DNA of 64,000 nt from Postechiella marina (GCF_039538365.1 NZ_BAABCA010000003.1:592999-656998), one strand, 5' to 3'; positions 33,891-44,792 are shown, counted from the stretch's first letter. The notes: generated by a model not told the origin, from the letters alone. Made by a program: numbers and translations.

Positions 33891-36800
33891 ATGAAAAACC
33901 ATGTTATTCGAAGGGAAAAGATTCCCTTTCTGTTACACTACGATTTAAAAATGAAACTAACCACACTCTTTTTAATTGTTTCCCTGTTTCAAATTCATGC
34001 AAACCCAACTTACAGTCAAGACGTAAAGGTTACTATCAACCTACAAAACGTAAGTCTAGAAAAAGTGTTTAATAAAATTGAAACTTTAACTGATTACAAA
34101 TTTGTTTACAAAGACAATGATGTAAACTACAAAAAACAAGTTAGTGTACAAGCTAATAAAAAGCCACTTTCTGAGGTGCTAAATCAATTATTTAAAGATG
34201 CCAACTTAAAGTACAAAGTATCTAAAAATCAAATTGTTTTAAAACCTAATTTAAAAACTAAACCAAAAACAACTAAAAAACCACAAGTAGTTTCACAAAC
34301 AAAACTTATAGTGTCTGGAACAATTGTAGACGAAACAGGCATGCCTTTACCGGGAGCAAATATTATAGAGAAAGGTTCTGTAAATGGTGCTACTGCCGAT
34401 TTTGATGGTAATTACTCCATTAAAGTAGCTAGTAAAAATGCCATACTAGAAATATCTTACTTAGGCTATGTAACGCAAAACATCCCTGTTAACGGACAAG
34501 CTAAATTAAACGCTACTTTAAAAGAAGATTTAGCACAACTAGACGAAGTTGTTGTTGTTGGATTTGGTAGTCAAAAGAAAGAATCTGTAGTAGGTTCTAT
34601 TACTCAAGCAAAAGGAGAAGAACTACTACGCACAGGTAATGTTGCTACAGTATCTGAAGCACTTACTGGTATTATGCCAGGTGTTTCTACCATGCAAGCT
34701 GCAGGTCAACCTGGATCTACAGCTTCTTCAATATTAATTAGAGGTCAATCTACCTGGACAGGAAACAACCCATTATATGTTGTTGATGGTGTAGAAAGAA
34801 GTTTTGATGATTTAGATCCAAACGAAATTGAATCTATCTCTGTATTAAAAGATGCTTCTGCCACTGCAGTATTTGGGGTAAAAGCAGCAAATGGTGTTGT
34901 AGTTGTTACAACTAAACGTGGTAAAAAAGGAGAAACAAGAGTAAACTTTACATCAAGCTGGGGATTAAAAGAACCAACTATGAATACAGATTACTATAAA
35001 GATTACGCAACAACATTAGAATATAATAATGTTGCATTGATGAATGACAGACTTTACAACGATTTAACCCCACAAAGTGTTATTGACACGTGGAGAGATC
35101 CAAATAGAGATAGAAATTATTACTCTTATACAACTTGGATTAACGAATTATTAAAAACAGGAACCGCATCTCAATACAACCTAAATGTATCTGGAGGAAA
35201 TAATTTTGTAACTTATTTTACATCATTAGGTTACCAACACGATGGCGATATTTTTGATTTAGAAGAACAAAAAGATTTCGATCCGCGTACATATCAAAAA
35301 AAATATACTTGGAGAACAAATTTAGACTTTAATTTTAGTAAAACAACAAAAGTTAAACTAGGACTTTCTGGAAACTTTAAAAACTGGAATGGAAACGTAA
35401 TTACTCAAGGTACTAAATCTGGTATAGCTTCTGGTGGAGGAGATAGTTTTACTCGTATATGGCAAACCCCTTTAATAGGAACTGCGCCATATGTAAATGT
35501 AGATGGCGTAACTTACTTAGGTACAGAACAAGGTGCAGTAGTAAATCCAAATTTTTACAGAATGGAGCAAGAAGGCCAATGGAAAAGAAGAACAAGTACT
35601 ATGTACACCGATTTTCAAATTATACAAGATTTAACCAAAAACTTAAAAATTAGCGGTAAACTGTCTTATAATTACAGCCAGGGCTACAACAGCAATATTA
35701 GAAGAAACTTATTATACTACTACCCAAATCCTGAAAAAACAGGGTTTATTCAAGAAGGCGATCCAGATGCTGTAGCAGAACCATTAAGAGTTAGCGCAGA
35801 AAACATTTCTGGTTCTAGCAGTAGCTTATACTACGAAGGGCGATTAAATTACAATAAAACTTTTGCAGAAAATCACGATGTTGGTTTAATGGCACTTGTA
35901 AGTAGAAGAAAAGCGCAAAGTGGCACTAATTTCCCTCGTTTTGAAGAAAGTTGGGTTGGTAGAGCAACATATGCCTACAAATCTAAATACCTAGCAGAGT
36001 TTAATGGCGCTTATAACGGAAACGAAAACTGGGCTCCTGGCCTGCGCTATGGTTTTTTTCCTGCTGGGGCTATAGGTTGGGTAGTGTCTAAAGAAAACTT
36101 TTTTAATACCGATGGTGTTTTAAACTTCTTAAAATTTAGATACTCATATGGAGAAGTTGGGTCTGACGGGGGTATTGGAAATGATCGTTTTCTTTATCAA
36201 TCTACTTACGAATCAAGAAGTAATGCTTTTTATTACGGAGACCCATTAATTAATTATGGCGGTGGTAATTATGGTATTTATAGAGAAGGAACTCCTGCTG
36301 TACCAAATAACACATGGGAAACAGCCATAAAACAAGATTTAGGTATTGAGTTTGGTTTATTTGACAGCCATCTTAGAGGAACTATTGAGTTCTTTGATGA
36401 GCAAAGAAAAGATATCATTATGCAACGTCTTACTGTAGCTCCTTGGTATGGTAACCAATCGCCTCGTGCCAATATAGGAGAAACTAAAAATCATGGTGTA
36501 GATATAGAACTTAAATGGAACGACAAAATTGGAAAAAACATCGATTATTTTGTTAGAGCCAATATCTCTTTAAGCGAAAGTCGAGTAATAGAAAGAGACG
36601 ACCCGCCATCTACAGAGCCATACAGACAAAATGCAGGCAAACCTATTGGCTGGCAAAACGGATTAATAGCACATGGTTTACACCAATCTTGGGACGAAGT
36701 ATACAATAGTACTGTATCTGCCTGGGATGGCAACCTTATACCTGGAACCATGGATTTTGTAGATTATAATGGTGACGGTATTTTAAACGATTTTGATAAA

Positions 36801-37310
36801 GTACCAATCAAAAACCCAACATATGCCTCTAAAACATACGCTTTTAGCACTGGTTTTTCTTATAAAAACTTTTCTATGCACGCTATGTTTAATGGTATGT
36901 TTGACATGTCTAAATTCCTTGCAGACAACTACCTATGGGAATACACCTCTGCAGGAACAACACAATGGCAGCTATTAAACAACGAACAGCTTGATGCTTG
37001 GACACCAGAAAACACAGACGCTGTACACCCCGCATTAAGAGCGGTATCTAACAACCACGACAAACAACGTAGTACTTACTCTGTTAGGTCTAGTAGCTTC
37101 TTAAGATTAAGAACCATGGAAGTAAAGTATAAATTTGGCAAGAAGCTTAATGAAGCTATTGGCTTATTTGACTCTTTTGAAGTATATGCCAACGGAAACA
37201 ACCTGTTTACTTGGTCTGATTTACCAGATGAATTTGATCCAGAACAAAGAAACCTACAAGTATATCCAATTACAAAAAGATATAATTTAGGAGTGAGAGC
37301 CTCATTTTAA
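33891..37310 (+). CDS. SusC/RagA-type TonB-dependent outer-membrane transporter with STN domain
   Basis: A 1139-residue TonB-dependent receptor. After an N-terminal extension and signal (about 21-43) it has an STN domain (about 45-118, VTINLQNVSLEKVFNKIE), which contacts FecR-type regulators. A CarboxypepD_reg-like domain follows (about 138-215, GTIVDETGMPLPGANI), then the plug (from VVVVGFGSQKKESVVGSI) with the SusC motif LYVVDGVER and the long C-terminal barrel ending in a typical NLGVRASF. It imports substrate across the outer membrane with energy from TonB-ExbBD. With sigma and FecR upstream it is the sensing transporter of the locus. Substrate unknown. Confidence 0.94.
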   Translation: MKNHVIRREKIPFLLHYDLKMKLTTLFLIVSLFQIHANPTYSQDVKVTINLQNVSLEKVFNKIETLTDYKFVYKDNDVNYKKQVSVQANKKPLSEVLNQLFKDANLKYKVSKNQIVLKPNLKTKPKTTKKPQVVSQTKLIVSGTIVDETGMPLPGANIIEKGSVNGATADFDGNYSIKVASKNAILEISYLGYVTQNIPVNGQAKLNATLKEDLAQLDEVVVVGFGSQKKESVVGSITQAKGEELLRTGNVATVSEALTGIMPGVSTMQAAGQPGSTASSILIRGQSTWTGNNPLYVVDGVERSFDDLDPNEIESISVLKDASATAVFGVKAANGVVVVTTKRGKKGETRVNFTSSWGLKEPTMNTDYYKDYATTLEYNNVALMNDRLYNDLTPQSVIDTWRDPNRDRNYYSYTTWINELLKTGTASQYNLNVSGGNNFVTYFTSLGYQHDGDIFDLEEQKDFDPRTYQKKYTWRTNLDFNFSKTTKVKLGLSGNFKNWNGNVITQGTKSGIASGGGDSFTRIWQTPLIGTAPYVNVDGVTYLGTEQGAVVNPNFYRMEQEGQWKRRTSTMYTDFQIIQDLTKNLKISGKLSYNYSQGYNSNIRRNLLYYYPNPEKTGFIQEGDPDAVAEPLRVSAENISGSSSSLYYEGRLNYNKTFAENHDVGLMALVSRRKAQSGTNFPRFEESWVGRATYAYKSKYLAEFNGAYNGNENWAPGLRYGFFPAGAIGWVVSKENFFNTDGVLNFLKFRYSYGEVGSDGGIGNDRFLYQSTYESRSNAFYYGDPLINYGGGNYGIYREGTPAVPNNTWETAIKQDLGIEFGLFDSHLRGTIEFFDEQRKDIIMQRLTVAPWYGNQSPRANIGETKNHGVDIELKWNDKIGKNIDYFVRANISLSESRVIERDDPPSTEPYRQNAGKPIGWQNGLIAHGLHQSWDEVYNSTVSAWDGNLIPGTMDFVDYNGDGILNDFDKVPIKNPTYASKTYAFSTGFSYKNFSMHAMFNGMFDMSKFLADNYLWEYTSAGTTQWQLLNNEQLDAWTPENTDAVHPALRAVSNNHDKQRSTYSVRSSSFLRLRTMEVKYKFGKKLNEAIGLFDSFEVYANGNNLFTWSDLPDEFDPEQRNLQVYPITKRYNLGVRASF

Positions 37311-37337
37311 AGGTTTAATAATTAAAATATAAATAAC

Positions 37338-39188
37338 ATGAAAACATATATTAACAAAGTACTACTATTATTTATAGCAGCTACTACAACTATAGTCTCT
37401 TGTGAAGAGTATTTAGATGTTAGCCCAGAATTAGGGATTAGCGAAGAAGAAGTTTTTACAGATTATTTCTCTACTCGTGGGGTGGTTGATAGAGCCAATT
37501 ATTTAATTCAAAACTACGTATACTCTGATACAGATTGGTCTAGCGAAATAGGTGTTATGTCTGACGAAGGTCAAGTATCCCACTCAAAATTCCCTCAACA
37601 CTACGTATACAACTCTGGAGTTTGGATGAATTCTGGAGCAAGAGAATTAGGAGGTATGCAATTTGAAAGCGCTGGAGCCGAATATCATGGTAACGACCAC
37701 CAAACAGAACCAGTATCAAAAGCTTTTTTAGCCATTAGGTCTGTAAATACAGTACTAGAAAACATTGAAAACCTAAAAGAGTACCCAACAGAGTTAGGTT
37801 ATACTGAACAAGAATTAAAAGACCAATTAATAGGACAAAGTTATTTCTTAAAAGGGTTTCATTATTTTCAAATCATTAGAAGATATGGCGGTTTTCCAAT
37901 TATGAGTAAAACCTATTCTACAACTCAAGATTTTGACGAAGTTAGACCAACTTATTTACAATCTACAGACTCTTTGGTAGCCGATTTAGACAAAGCTATA
38001 CAGCTTTTACCAGAACAATGGAACGATCAAAACAAAGGAAGATCTACCAAAACATCTGCAAGAGCATTAAAAGCCATGGTTTTATTATACGCAGCAAGCC
38101 CACTAATGAATCCAGATTTAAACCCATACGGATCTAATTCAAGAACATACAACAAAACCTACGCCGAAAAAGCTGCAAAAGCAGGAGCAGAAGCTATAAA
38201 TGGCTTACCAGCAAGCGGGCACGAAATGTTTTCTATGGAAAACTACACAGACAATTGGTATAGTAGAGATTCTGGATTCCCAAAAGAAGCTATAATCCAA
38301 GCTCCTCAATCTAGACACACAGACCCTAATGGAAGTGGAAGAGCTGGACAGGGTTGGTTTTTACCACAATATGCTGGTGGTTGGTTAGCAGAATCGCAAC
38401 CTACTCAAAATGCAGTAGATTGGTTTGAAACTGCAGACGGTTATGATGTTAACGATCCAGAAGCTATATCAAGCGGAAGTTTCGACCCTGCAAACCCCTA
38501 TGAAAATAGAGATCCACGTTTTAGAACTCTAATTTCTGTACAAGGTGACGATATGTACGAAGGCTTACCAAATCCGGGCAACAAAAACATTAGAATACTT
38601 AATGCAAAACCTAACGGATGGCATTATAAATTTGAAACAAATAAAAAGAAAATTTTTACAGGATATTACCATAAAGGCAAATACAATTGGCCAGGTTGCG
38701 ATAAATGGAACCGATCTAAGGGTTGGTACCGTTCTTTTCCACACATTAGAGTCCCACAATTATATCTAGATTATGCTGAAGCTGTAAATGAAGCTTACGG
38801 GCCAAATGGCGTAGCTCCAGGAAGCTCTTTAACTGCTGTACAAGCCATAAACATAGTTAGAAACAGAGCCAACATGCCTAATGTTTTAGCAAAATATACC
38901 ACAGATAAAGACACCTTTAGAAAACGTATTTATAACGAAAGAGCTGTAGAACTTTATTTCGAGTTTCACCGTTGGCACGATTTAAGACGCTGGAAATTAT
39001 CTAAAGAAGTTTTAGGCGAAGGCACCATTTATGGAGCAGACATTAAAGATGTAGGAGGCCAAACTGTTTACGACAAAAAACCAATGTTAGGCGCTATTCG
39101 TGTTTTCGAAGACAAGCACTATTGGTATCCATTCCCTTCTAAAGTAATGGACATTATGTCGAAGTTTGAACAAAACCCAGGATGGTAA
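37338..39188 (+). CDS. SusD/RagB-type outer-membrane lipoprotein
   Basis: The 616-residue lid and substrate-binding partner of the SusC above. Lipoprotein signal MKTYINKVLLLFIAATTTIV with lipobox VSC at about 21-23, then EEYLDVSPELGI. SusD features include the helical TPR-like part (SYFLKGFHYFQIIRRYGGFP), ALKAMVLLYAASPLMN and the C-terminal RKRIYNERAVELYFEFHRWHDLRRW. It starts 27 bases after SusC. Anchored on the cell surface, it closes over the SusC pore. Ligand unknown. Confidence 0.94.
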   Translation: MKTYINKVLLLFIAATTTIVSCEEYLDVSPELGISEEEVFTDYFSTRGVVDRANYLIQNYVYSDTDWSSEIGVMSDEGQVSHSKFPQHYVYNSGVWMNSGARELGGMQFESAGAEYHGNDHQTEPVSKAFLAIRSVNTVLENIENLKEYPTELGYTEQELKDQLIGQSYFLKGFHYFQIIRRYGGFPIMSKTYSTTQDFDEVRPTYLQSTDSLVADLDKAIQLLPEQWNDQNKGRSTKTSARALKAMVLLYAASPLMNPDLNPYGSNSRTYNKTYAEKAAKAGAEAINGLPASGHEMFSMENYTDNWYSRDSGFPKEAIIQAPQSRHTDPNGSGRAGQGWFLPQYAGGWLAESQPTQNAVDWFETADGYDVNDPEAISSGSFDPANPYENRDPRFRTLISVQGDDMYEGLPNPGNKNIRILNAKPNGWHYKFETNKKKIFTGYYHKGKYNWPGCDKWNRSKGWYRSFPHIRVPQLYLDYAEAVNEAYGPNGVAPGSSLTAVQAINIVRNRANMPNVLAKYTTDKDTFRKRIYNERAVELYFEFHRWHDLRRWKLSKEVLGEGTIYGADIKDVGGQTVYDKKPMLGAIRVFEDKHYWYPFPSKVMDIMSKFEQNPGW

Positions 39189-39204
39189 ACAAAATTTAAA
39201 AAAC

Positions 39205-41994
39205 ATGAAATACTATATATTATTTTTTTTAACAGCCATAGTGGGTGTTGTTTCTGCACAGCAGAAAAAAGATACAATAAAAGTGCAATTAGAAGATAAA
39301 ATACCGCTTCCCTTTGGAGAAATAAGCAAAAATAAGCTTGTTGGCGCTGTAGATGTTATTAAAGGAGAAGATTTAATGCACACGTCAGACTATAATGTAG
39401 AATCTGTACTTGCTGGTCAAGCTGCTGGTTTAATTGTTGGAGAAGGAAATGGATCTCCGGGGCTAGACAATACTTGGCTAAAAATTAGAGGTCTTTCTAG
39501 AGGTGGTAGTAGCGACCAACCATTAATTGTTATTGATGGTATAGCAAATAGAGCTTTATCAAGTATATCTTTAGACGAGGTAGAAAGCATTCAAATACTT
39601 AAAGATGTAACTGCAAAAATGCTTTATGGTAGTAAAGCAGCTAACGGAGTTATTATGCTTACAACTAAAAGAGGAACTAATTCTAAAAGCAAGTTTACAT
39701 TCTTTCAAGAATACGGTATTAAAACCGCTACTAGATTACCAGAGTATTTAAACTCTTCACAATATGCCAATTTATACAATCAAGCAAGAATAAATGATGG
39801 TTTAGATCCTGTTTACACCAACGAGGATATAAATAATTATGCAAACAATCCCTCTGTATTATATCCAGATGTCGACTTTTATGATGAATTCTTAAAAAAG
39901 AGCACATCATTTCAAAGAATTAATGCACAGCTTATTGGAGGCGATGATAAAACTCAATACTTTTTAAATCTTGGGTATATTGGTGAAAACGGACTAGAAA
40001 ATTTAGGAAAAAATCAAAAATTTAACCGTTTTAATATTAGAGCCAACTTAGACTATAAAGTAAACAATACCGTATCTATGTTCTTAGATATTGCGGGTAG
40101 AATGGATGTTTGGGACCGAGCAGATATTACAAATGCAGAGTTTTTTAACTCATTATCTTCTCACCGACCAAACGATTACCCTTTATGGGCTGGAGAAGTT
40201 GGAGATACAGACAATTTAGGATACGGAGCAAGAGTAGGCACAAACCTTGTTGGAGAATTAGCTAGGTCGGGGTATGTTAACAATAAGGTTTATTATGGCC
40301 AAACCAACCTAGGTTTAAATTTCGATTTAAACAAACATGTAAAAGGCTTAACTGCTGGCGCATATGTTACTTTCGATGTATATAACGCCATTGGCTTAGG
40401 AAAATCTCTAGACTATTCTAGAATACGTTTTGACGACCCTACAGATTTAACACAAACTACAAGAGTTGGCACAGATGTACTAGACGATAAAGAAAGTAGA
40501 AAAGGCGACAATGTATACCAAAACCTAGGTGTAGTAGCTAATATTGATTACGAAAAATCTTGGGGTAAAAACGATTTACTAATTAATTTAGTTGGGGTAA
40601 ACCAAACTTTAACAAGAAAATCTTCTCTTGCAGGACCTAGCACACAACAAGATGATAAAAATATAAACATTGGCTTACGAGCAAATTATACTTTTAACAA
40701 TAAGTACACAATAGAAGGAACTTCTTCTTACATGGGATCTGATAAATTTACCAAAGATAACCGTTGGGGGCTTTACGGTGCTGGTGGTTTTGGTTGGATT
40801 ATTTCTAACGAAGATTTCTTAAAAGACAGCAAGACCGTTAATTATTTAAAACTAAAAGGCTCTTACGGAGTTATGGGGTACGATAGGTCTTTTGACTACC
40901 TACTTTATAGAGATTTTTATGTAGCAAATGGAAACCTAAGAACCGGACCTAAAAATTCAAGTATTGAGTATGGATGGAGAGCGGGACAAATAGGAAACCC
41001 AAACCTAACCTTCGAAGAATCGGAAGAATACAACATAGGTCTAGAAGCCAGTTTATTTAATAATAAAGTAGACTTAGAAGTTAATTACTTTAACGAATTA
41101 AGAACTAATATTCCTGTAGTACTTAATAATGCTTTACCAGACTATACCGGAAATTTAAAACCTGTAGGAAACTTTAATGAAATATCTAACAAAGGTGTCG
41201 ATTTATCTATAAGATACTCAGACAAAATTGGAGATTTCAAATACTCGGTAGGAACCAATGTTATTTACTCTAAAGCTGTTCATGAAGTATTCGACGAAAT
41301 TAACGAGTATGCACACTTAAACAGAACAGGCCAAGTAACAGATGCTATTTGGGGTTGGCAAGCAAATGGTTTATATCAAGATGATGCAGATATTGCTAAT
41401 CATGGTGTAACATCATCATACGGTAATATTATTCCTGGAGATGTCAAACTAGAAGATATTACAAACGACAAAGGAGATAATATTATAGATCAGTTTGACA
41501 GAAAAGTAATTGGTAATGCATTTGCCCGAGTTAATTATTCTTTAAACCTAAACTTAGAGTATCATGGTGTAGAGCTTTATTTACTTGGACAAGGCACATC
41601 GGGCAGAGATCAAATGCTAAGTAACTCTTACTACTGGAATGTTGGAGAAAATAAATACTCTGTACAAGCCTTAGGGTCTGCTGTACCAGGATCGGTTGCA
41701 GGAGCCACATCACCACGTTTAACATCTTTATCGCAGTCTCATAGCTATAGAGGTTCGTCGTATTGGCTAGTAGACGGAGACTATTTTAAACTAAGAACTG
41801 CAGAATTAAGTTACTCGTTCTCAGATCGTATATGCAAAAAATTTGCTGCCGATAGGTTTAAAATATTTGTAAGAGGAAACGATCTATTTACAATCTCTAA
41901 AATTAAAGATGTAAATCCAGAAAGCATTAGTTCTGGAATAACCAATTACCCAATGTTTACAACGGTGTCATTAGGTTTAAAATTAACTTATTAA
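39205..41994 (+). CDS. Second SusC-type TonB-dependent transporter, short form without STN or carboxypeptidase-like domain
   Basis: A 929-residue TonB-dependent outer-membrane protein. It begins with a plain signal peptide (MKYYILFFLTAIVGVVSAQQ) and moves within ~30 residues to the plug (LVGAVDVIKGEDLMHTSDYNVESVL) and the motif LIVIDGIANRALS. Neither an STN domain nor the usual regulatory-like domain is present, so it should not signal to FecR directly. The frame is open from 39166 within the preceding susD, but the signal peptide fixes the start at 39205. It ends in a typical TVSLGLKLTY barrel strand. Confidence 0.92.
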   Translation: MKYYILFFLTAIVGVVSAQQKKDTIKVQLEDKIPLPFGEISKNKLVGAVDVIKGEDLMHTSDYNVESVLAGQAAGLIVGEGNGSPGLDNTWLKIRGLSRGGSSDQPLIVIDGIANRALSSISLDEVESIQILKDVTAKMLYGSKAANGVIMLTTKRGTNSKSKFTFFQEYGIKTATRLPEYLNSSQYANLYNQARINDGLDPVYTNEDINNYANNPSVLYPDVDFYDEFLKKSTSFQRINAQLIGGDDKTQYFLNLGYIGENGLENLGKNQKFNRFNIRANLDYKVNNTVSMFLDIAGRMDVWDRADITNAEFFNSLSSHRPNDYPLWAGEVGDTDNLGYGARVGTNLVGELARSGYVNNKVYYGQTNLGLNFDLNKHVKGLTAGAYVTFDVYNAIGLGKSLDYSRIRFDDPTDLTQTTRVGTDVLDDKESRKGDNVYQNLGVVANIDYEKSWGKNDLLINLVGVNQTLTRKSSLAGPSTQQDDKNINIGLRANYTFNNKYTIEGTSSYMGSDKFTKDNRWGLYGAGGFGWIISNEDFLKDSKTVNYLKLKGSYGVMGYDRSFDYLLYRDFYVANGNLRTGPKNSSIEYGWRAGQIGNPNLTFEESEEYNIGLEASLFNNKVDLEVNYFNELRTNIPVVLNNALPDYTGNLKPVGNFNEISNKGVDLSIRYSDKIGDFKYSVGTNVIYSKAVHEVFDEINEYAHLNRTGQVTDAIWGWQANGLYQDDADIANHGVTSSYGNIIPGDVKLEDITNDKGDNIIDQFDRKVIGNAFARVNYSLNLNLEYHGVELYLLGQGTSGRDQMLSNSYYWNVGENKYSVQALGSAVPGSVAGATSPRLTSLSQSHSYRGSSYWLVDGDYFKLRTAELSYSFSDRICKKFAADRFKIFVRGNDLFTISKIKDVNPESISSGITNYPMFTTVSLGLKLTY

Positions 41995-42078
41995 TTAAAA
42001 GTTAAAATTATGCAAAAGTTAAATAGACACGAAAACTCAAGCCACGTATCTGCAAGAGTTTTCATAAAAAAATATAAA

Positions 42079-43827
42079 ATGAGAAATATATTATTAGCCT
42101 TAGGCGTTTTATTGATGCTTTCTTCGTGCGACGATTACTTCGAACCAAAACTAACTAACGAAAGAACAGAAGATCAATTTTTTGCAAACCCTAATTATGT
42201 TAGAGGCCTAATTACCTATGCCTATAGAGCTATACCTGCATCTTACAATACTTATGGGGGCGATTTTTTAGACAACGCTACAGATAATGCACTATCTAAT
42301 AACCTTACCGGAATCATGAATAAAATGGTTGAAATTGATGGGTATTGGACAGCAGTAAGCAACCCTATTAATAACTGGCAATCTAGATATGATGATTTAA
42401 AAAACATTAATAAATTTATTGAAGTTGGACTAGATGGTACATTATTATACTACAAATCTAACCTAGAAAGAGACGAAGCCTACAGACAACGTTTAAAAGG
42501 TGAAGCCTATTTTTTAAGAGCTTTTATACATTTCGATTTACTACGACGTTATGGAGGTGTTGATGAAAACGGAGAGTTAATGGGAATTCCGTTAATGACT
42601 GCTTCTCTAGATATTAACAACCCAGACGACCTTAGCTTAACAAGAAACACTTATAAAGAATGCGTCGATTTAATTATTGAAGATTTAGATATTGCTCTAT
42701 CTGCAAATTTACCTGAAGAATATAGAGATAAAGATGATTTAGGGCAAGACATAGGAGAAGATTTTAATACAACAAACCTAGGTAGACCAACAACAGTTGC
42801 ATGCCAAGCTCTAAAATCTAGAGTATTACTATACGCAGCAAGCCCATCTTTTGGCACATCAACCTATACAGAAGCAGCACAAGCAGCAAGCGAGGTTTTA
42901 GATGTTATTGGTAACACATTACCTAATATTTATAATGTAAATAACATATCTGCCAGTTTTTATAACAACGACCAAAACGACGAATTAATTATGCGTCGTG
43001 TTACTGGTAACCAAAATGGCGAAAATGGATTAGAAAGAAGTAATTTTCCTCCTGGTGTTGGTCTTATTGGAGACGGAAAATGTAATCCATCTCAAAATTT
43101 AGTAGATGCCTTTCCTATGGCAAACGGTTACCCTATTACCGATGCAGCAAGTGGATACGATGAAAATAATATGTATCAAAACCGTGATCCTCGTTTTGAA
43201 ATGACCGTTATTTATAACAACCAAACTTTTAAAGGTCAAACCGTAGAAACTTTTGAAGGAGGAAACAATATGGTTGGAGCTGCAGGCGTAACCGTAGAAA
43301 ACTCGACACGAACAGGATATTATTTACGTAAATGGATGAGCTCTAAAGCTAATTTAGTAGACGGTAACAATGTAAACGATACTCATTATAATGCTTTATT
43401 TCGTAAGGTTGAAATTTTCTTAAACTTTGCAGAAGCTGCTAACGAAGCTAATGGACCAGACGATACTACTTTTGGAATATCGGCTAGAAATGCCATTGCA
43501 GAAGTAAGAAGAAGAGCTGGAATAGATGCTGCTGACCCTTATTTAGCATCAATTACAACAAAAGAGGCTATGCGCGATTTAATTAAAAACGAACGACGTA
43601 TAGAACTTTGCTTTGAAGGCCACAGGTTTTTCGATTTACGCCGATGGAACGATAATTTAAACCAAACCATTACAGGAGTAACCATTACCAATAATGGAGA
43701 TGGCACATTCAATTATACACGAAAAGACATTGTTACTCCTAGTTATAAAGACTATATGGACTATGGTCCTCTTCCGTTTAACGAGTTATTAAAAACAGAA
43801 AACATTACCCAAAACCAAGGATGGTAA
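42079..43827 (+). CDS. Second SusD-type lipoprotein
   Basis: A 582-residue surface lipoprotein, partner of the second SusC. Signal MRNILLALGVLLMLSSC has its lipobox Cys at residue 17, followed by DDYFEPKLTNERTEDQFFAN. SusD family segments include EAYFLRAFIHFDLLRRYGG, ALKSRVLLYAASPSFG and NERRIELCFEGHRFFDLRRW near the end. The frame is open from 42010 but the signal peptide marks 42079 as the start. It follows SusC2 by 84 bases and precedes the DUF1735 gene by 35. Confidence 0.93.
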   Translation: MRNILLALGVLLMLSSCDDYFEPKLTNERTEDQFFANPNYVRGLITYAYRAIPASYNTYGGDFLDNATDNALSNNLTGIMNKMVEIDGYWTAVSNPINNWQSRYDDLKNINKFIEVGLDGTLLYYKSNLERDEAYRQRLKGEAYFLRAFIHFDLLRRYGGVDENGELMGIPLMTASLDINNPDDLSLTRNTYKECVDLIIEDLDIALSANLPEEYRDKDDLGQDIGEDFNTTNLGRPTTVACQALKSRVLLYAASPSFGTSTYTEAAQAASEVLDVIGNTLPNIYNVNNISASFYNNDQNDELIMRRVTGNQNGENGLERSNFPPGVGLIGDGKCNPSQNLVDAFPMANGYPITDAASGYDENNMYQNRDPRFEMTVIYNNQTFKGQTVETFEGGNNMVGAAGVTVENSTRTGYYLRKWMSSKANLVDGNNVNDTHYNALFRKVEIFLNFAEAANEANGPDDTTFGISARNAIAEVRRRAGIDAADPYLASITTKEAMRDLIKNERRIELCFEGHRFFDLRRWNDNLNQTITGVTITNNGDGTFNYTRKDIVTPSYKDYMDYGPLPFNELLKTENITQNQGW

Positions 43828-43862
43828 TTAAGTAAAAAAGTATAATTTGAAAATTTAATATT

Positions 43863-44792
43863 ATGATTAAAAAAACAGCAATACTTATGTTTATCAGCTC
43901 TTTGTTTCTTTTACAAGGATGCTACGATGATTATAAGGAAGATTATCAGTATACAACAACATACTTTGCACGTCAATTTCCATTACGTACTTTGGTAGAT
44001 GAAGAAGGAAAGGATATGACTTTTGAAATTGGTACCGTTTTAGGAGGAAAATACTCTAACGACATTAAAGAAGAGGTTGCTTTTCAAATTCAAGATTCGT
44101 TTTTAAATGCTGATAATTTTTCTCAGTTTACTAAACTTCCAGATAACTATTATTCTTTAGAGAGTAATAATATAGAAATTCCAAGCGGACATTTTAAAGG
44201 GCAAGTAACAGTAACGTTAAACAAAGAATTATTTTTAAACGATCCATTAGCTGTCGAGAACACCTATGCACTTCCTGTAGAAATTACAGACACATCGTTA
44301 GACTCTATTTTAGCAAACAAGCACTATTCAGTTATTGTAATTAAATACTTTAACAAATATCACGGTTGGTATTACACAAAGGGTATTGACAATAAATTAG
44401 ATGGGGCTAACGCACCTATAGAAAGCGAAAGACTAACATATCAATATGATGATGTTGTTTCTAACTCAGATATTTTATTTAATACAACTAATAAAAACAG
44501 TTTATTAGGCTCTTACGATGGTGTTACTGGTTTTATAGGAACAGACACTGATAATATTGCAAGTAGAGCTAATTTTGATATTGCTTTAGAAATTAATGAC
44601 GATAATACCGTAACTGTTTTTGCTGATGACAACAATGGTTTTACAAATATTAACGGTACTGGATCTTACGACCCAGCAACAAGAAACTTTACTATAGAGT
44701 ATAACTATACCGATGCCGATGGCGCAATGCATGCAGTAACCGAAGAGCTAATTTATAGAAATACAGAGCTAGTATTAGAAGAATGGCAATAA
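43863..44792 (+). CDS. DUF1735-type surface lipoprotein of the SusCD locus
   Basis: A 309-residue lipoprotein: signal MIKKTAILMFISSLFLLQGC with lipobox LQGC, then YDDYKEDYQYTTTYFARQFPL, the pattern of the BT_3987-like DUF1735 N-terminal domain seen in proteins encoded after SusD. The C-terminal half (from about 170) is beta-rich and could be a DUF4973/lipocalin-like part. Such proteins are usually surface glycan-binding or accessory lipoproteins; binding is inferred from context. It ends the operon at the terminator 44881-44914. Confidence 0.8.
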   Translation: MIKKTAILMFISSLFLLQGCYDDYKEDYQYTTTYFARQFPLRTLVDEEGKDMTFEIGTVLGGKYSNDIKEEVAFQIQDSFLNADNFSQFTKLPDNYYSLESNNIEIPSGHFKGQVTVTLNKELFLNDPLAVENTYALPVEITDTSLDSILANKHYSVIVIKYFNKYHGWYYTKGIDNKLDGANAPIESERLTYQYDDVVSNSDILFNTTNKNSLLGSYDGVTGFIGTDTDNIASRANFDIALEINDDNTVTVFADDNNGFTNINGTGSYDPATRNFTIEYNYTDADGAMHAVTEELIYRNTELVLEEWQ

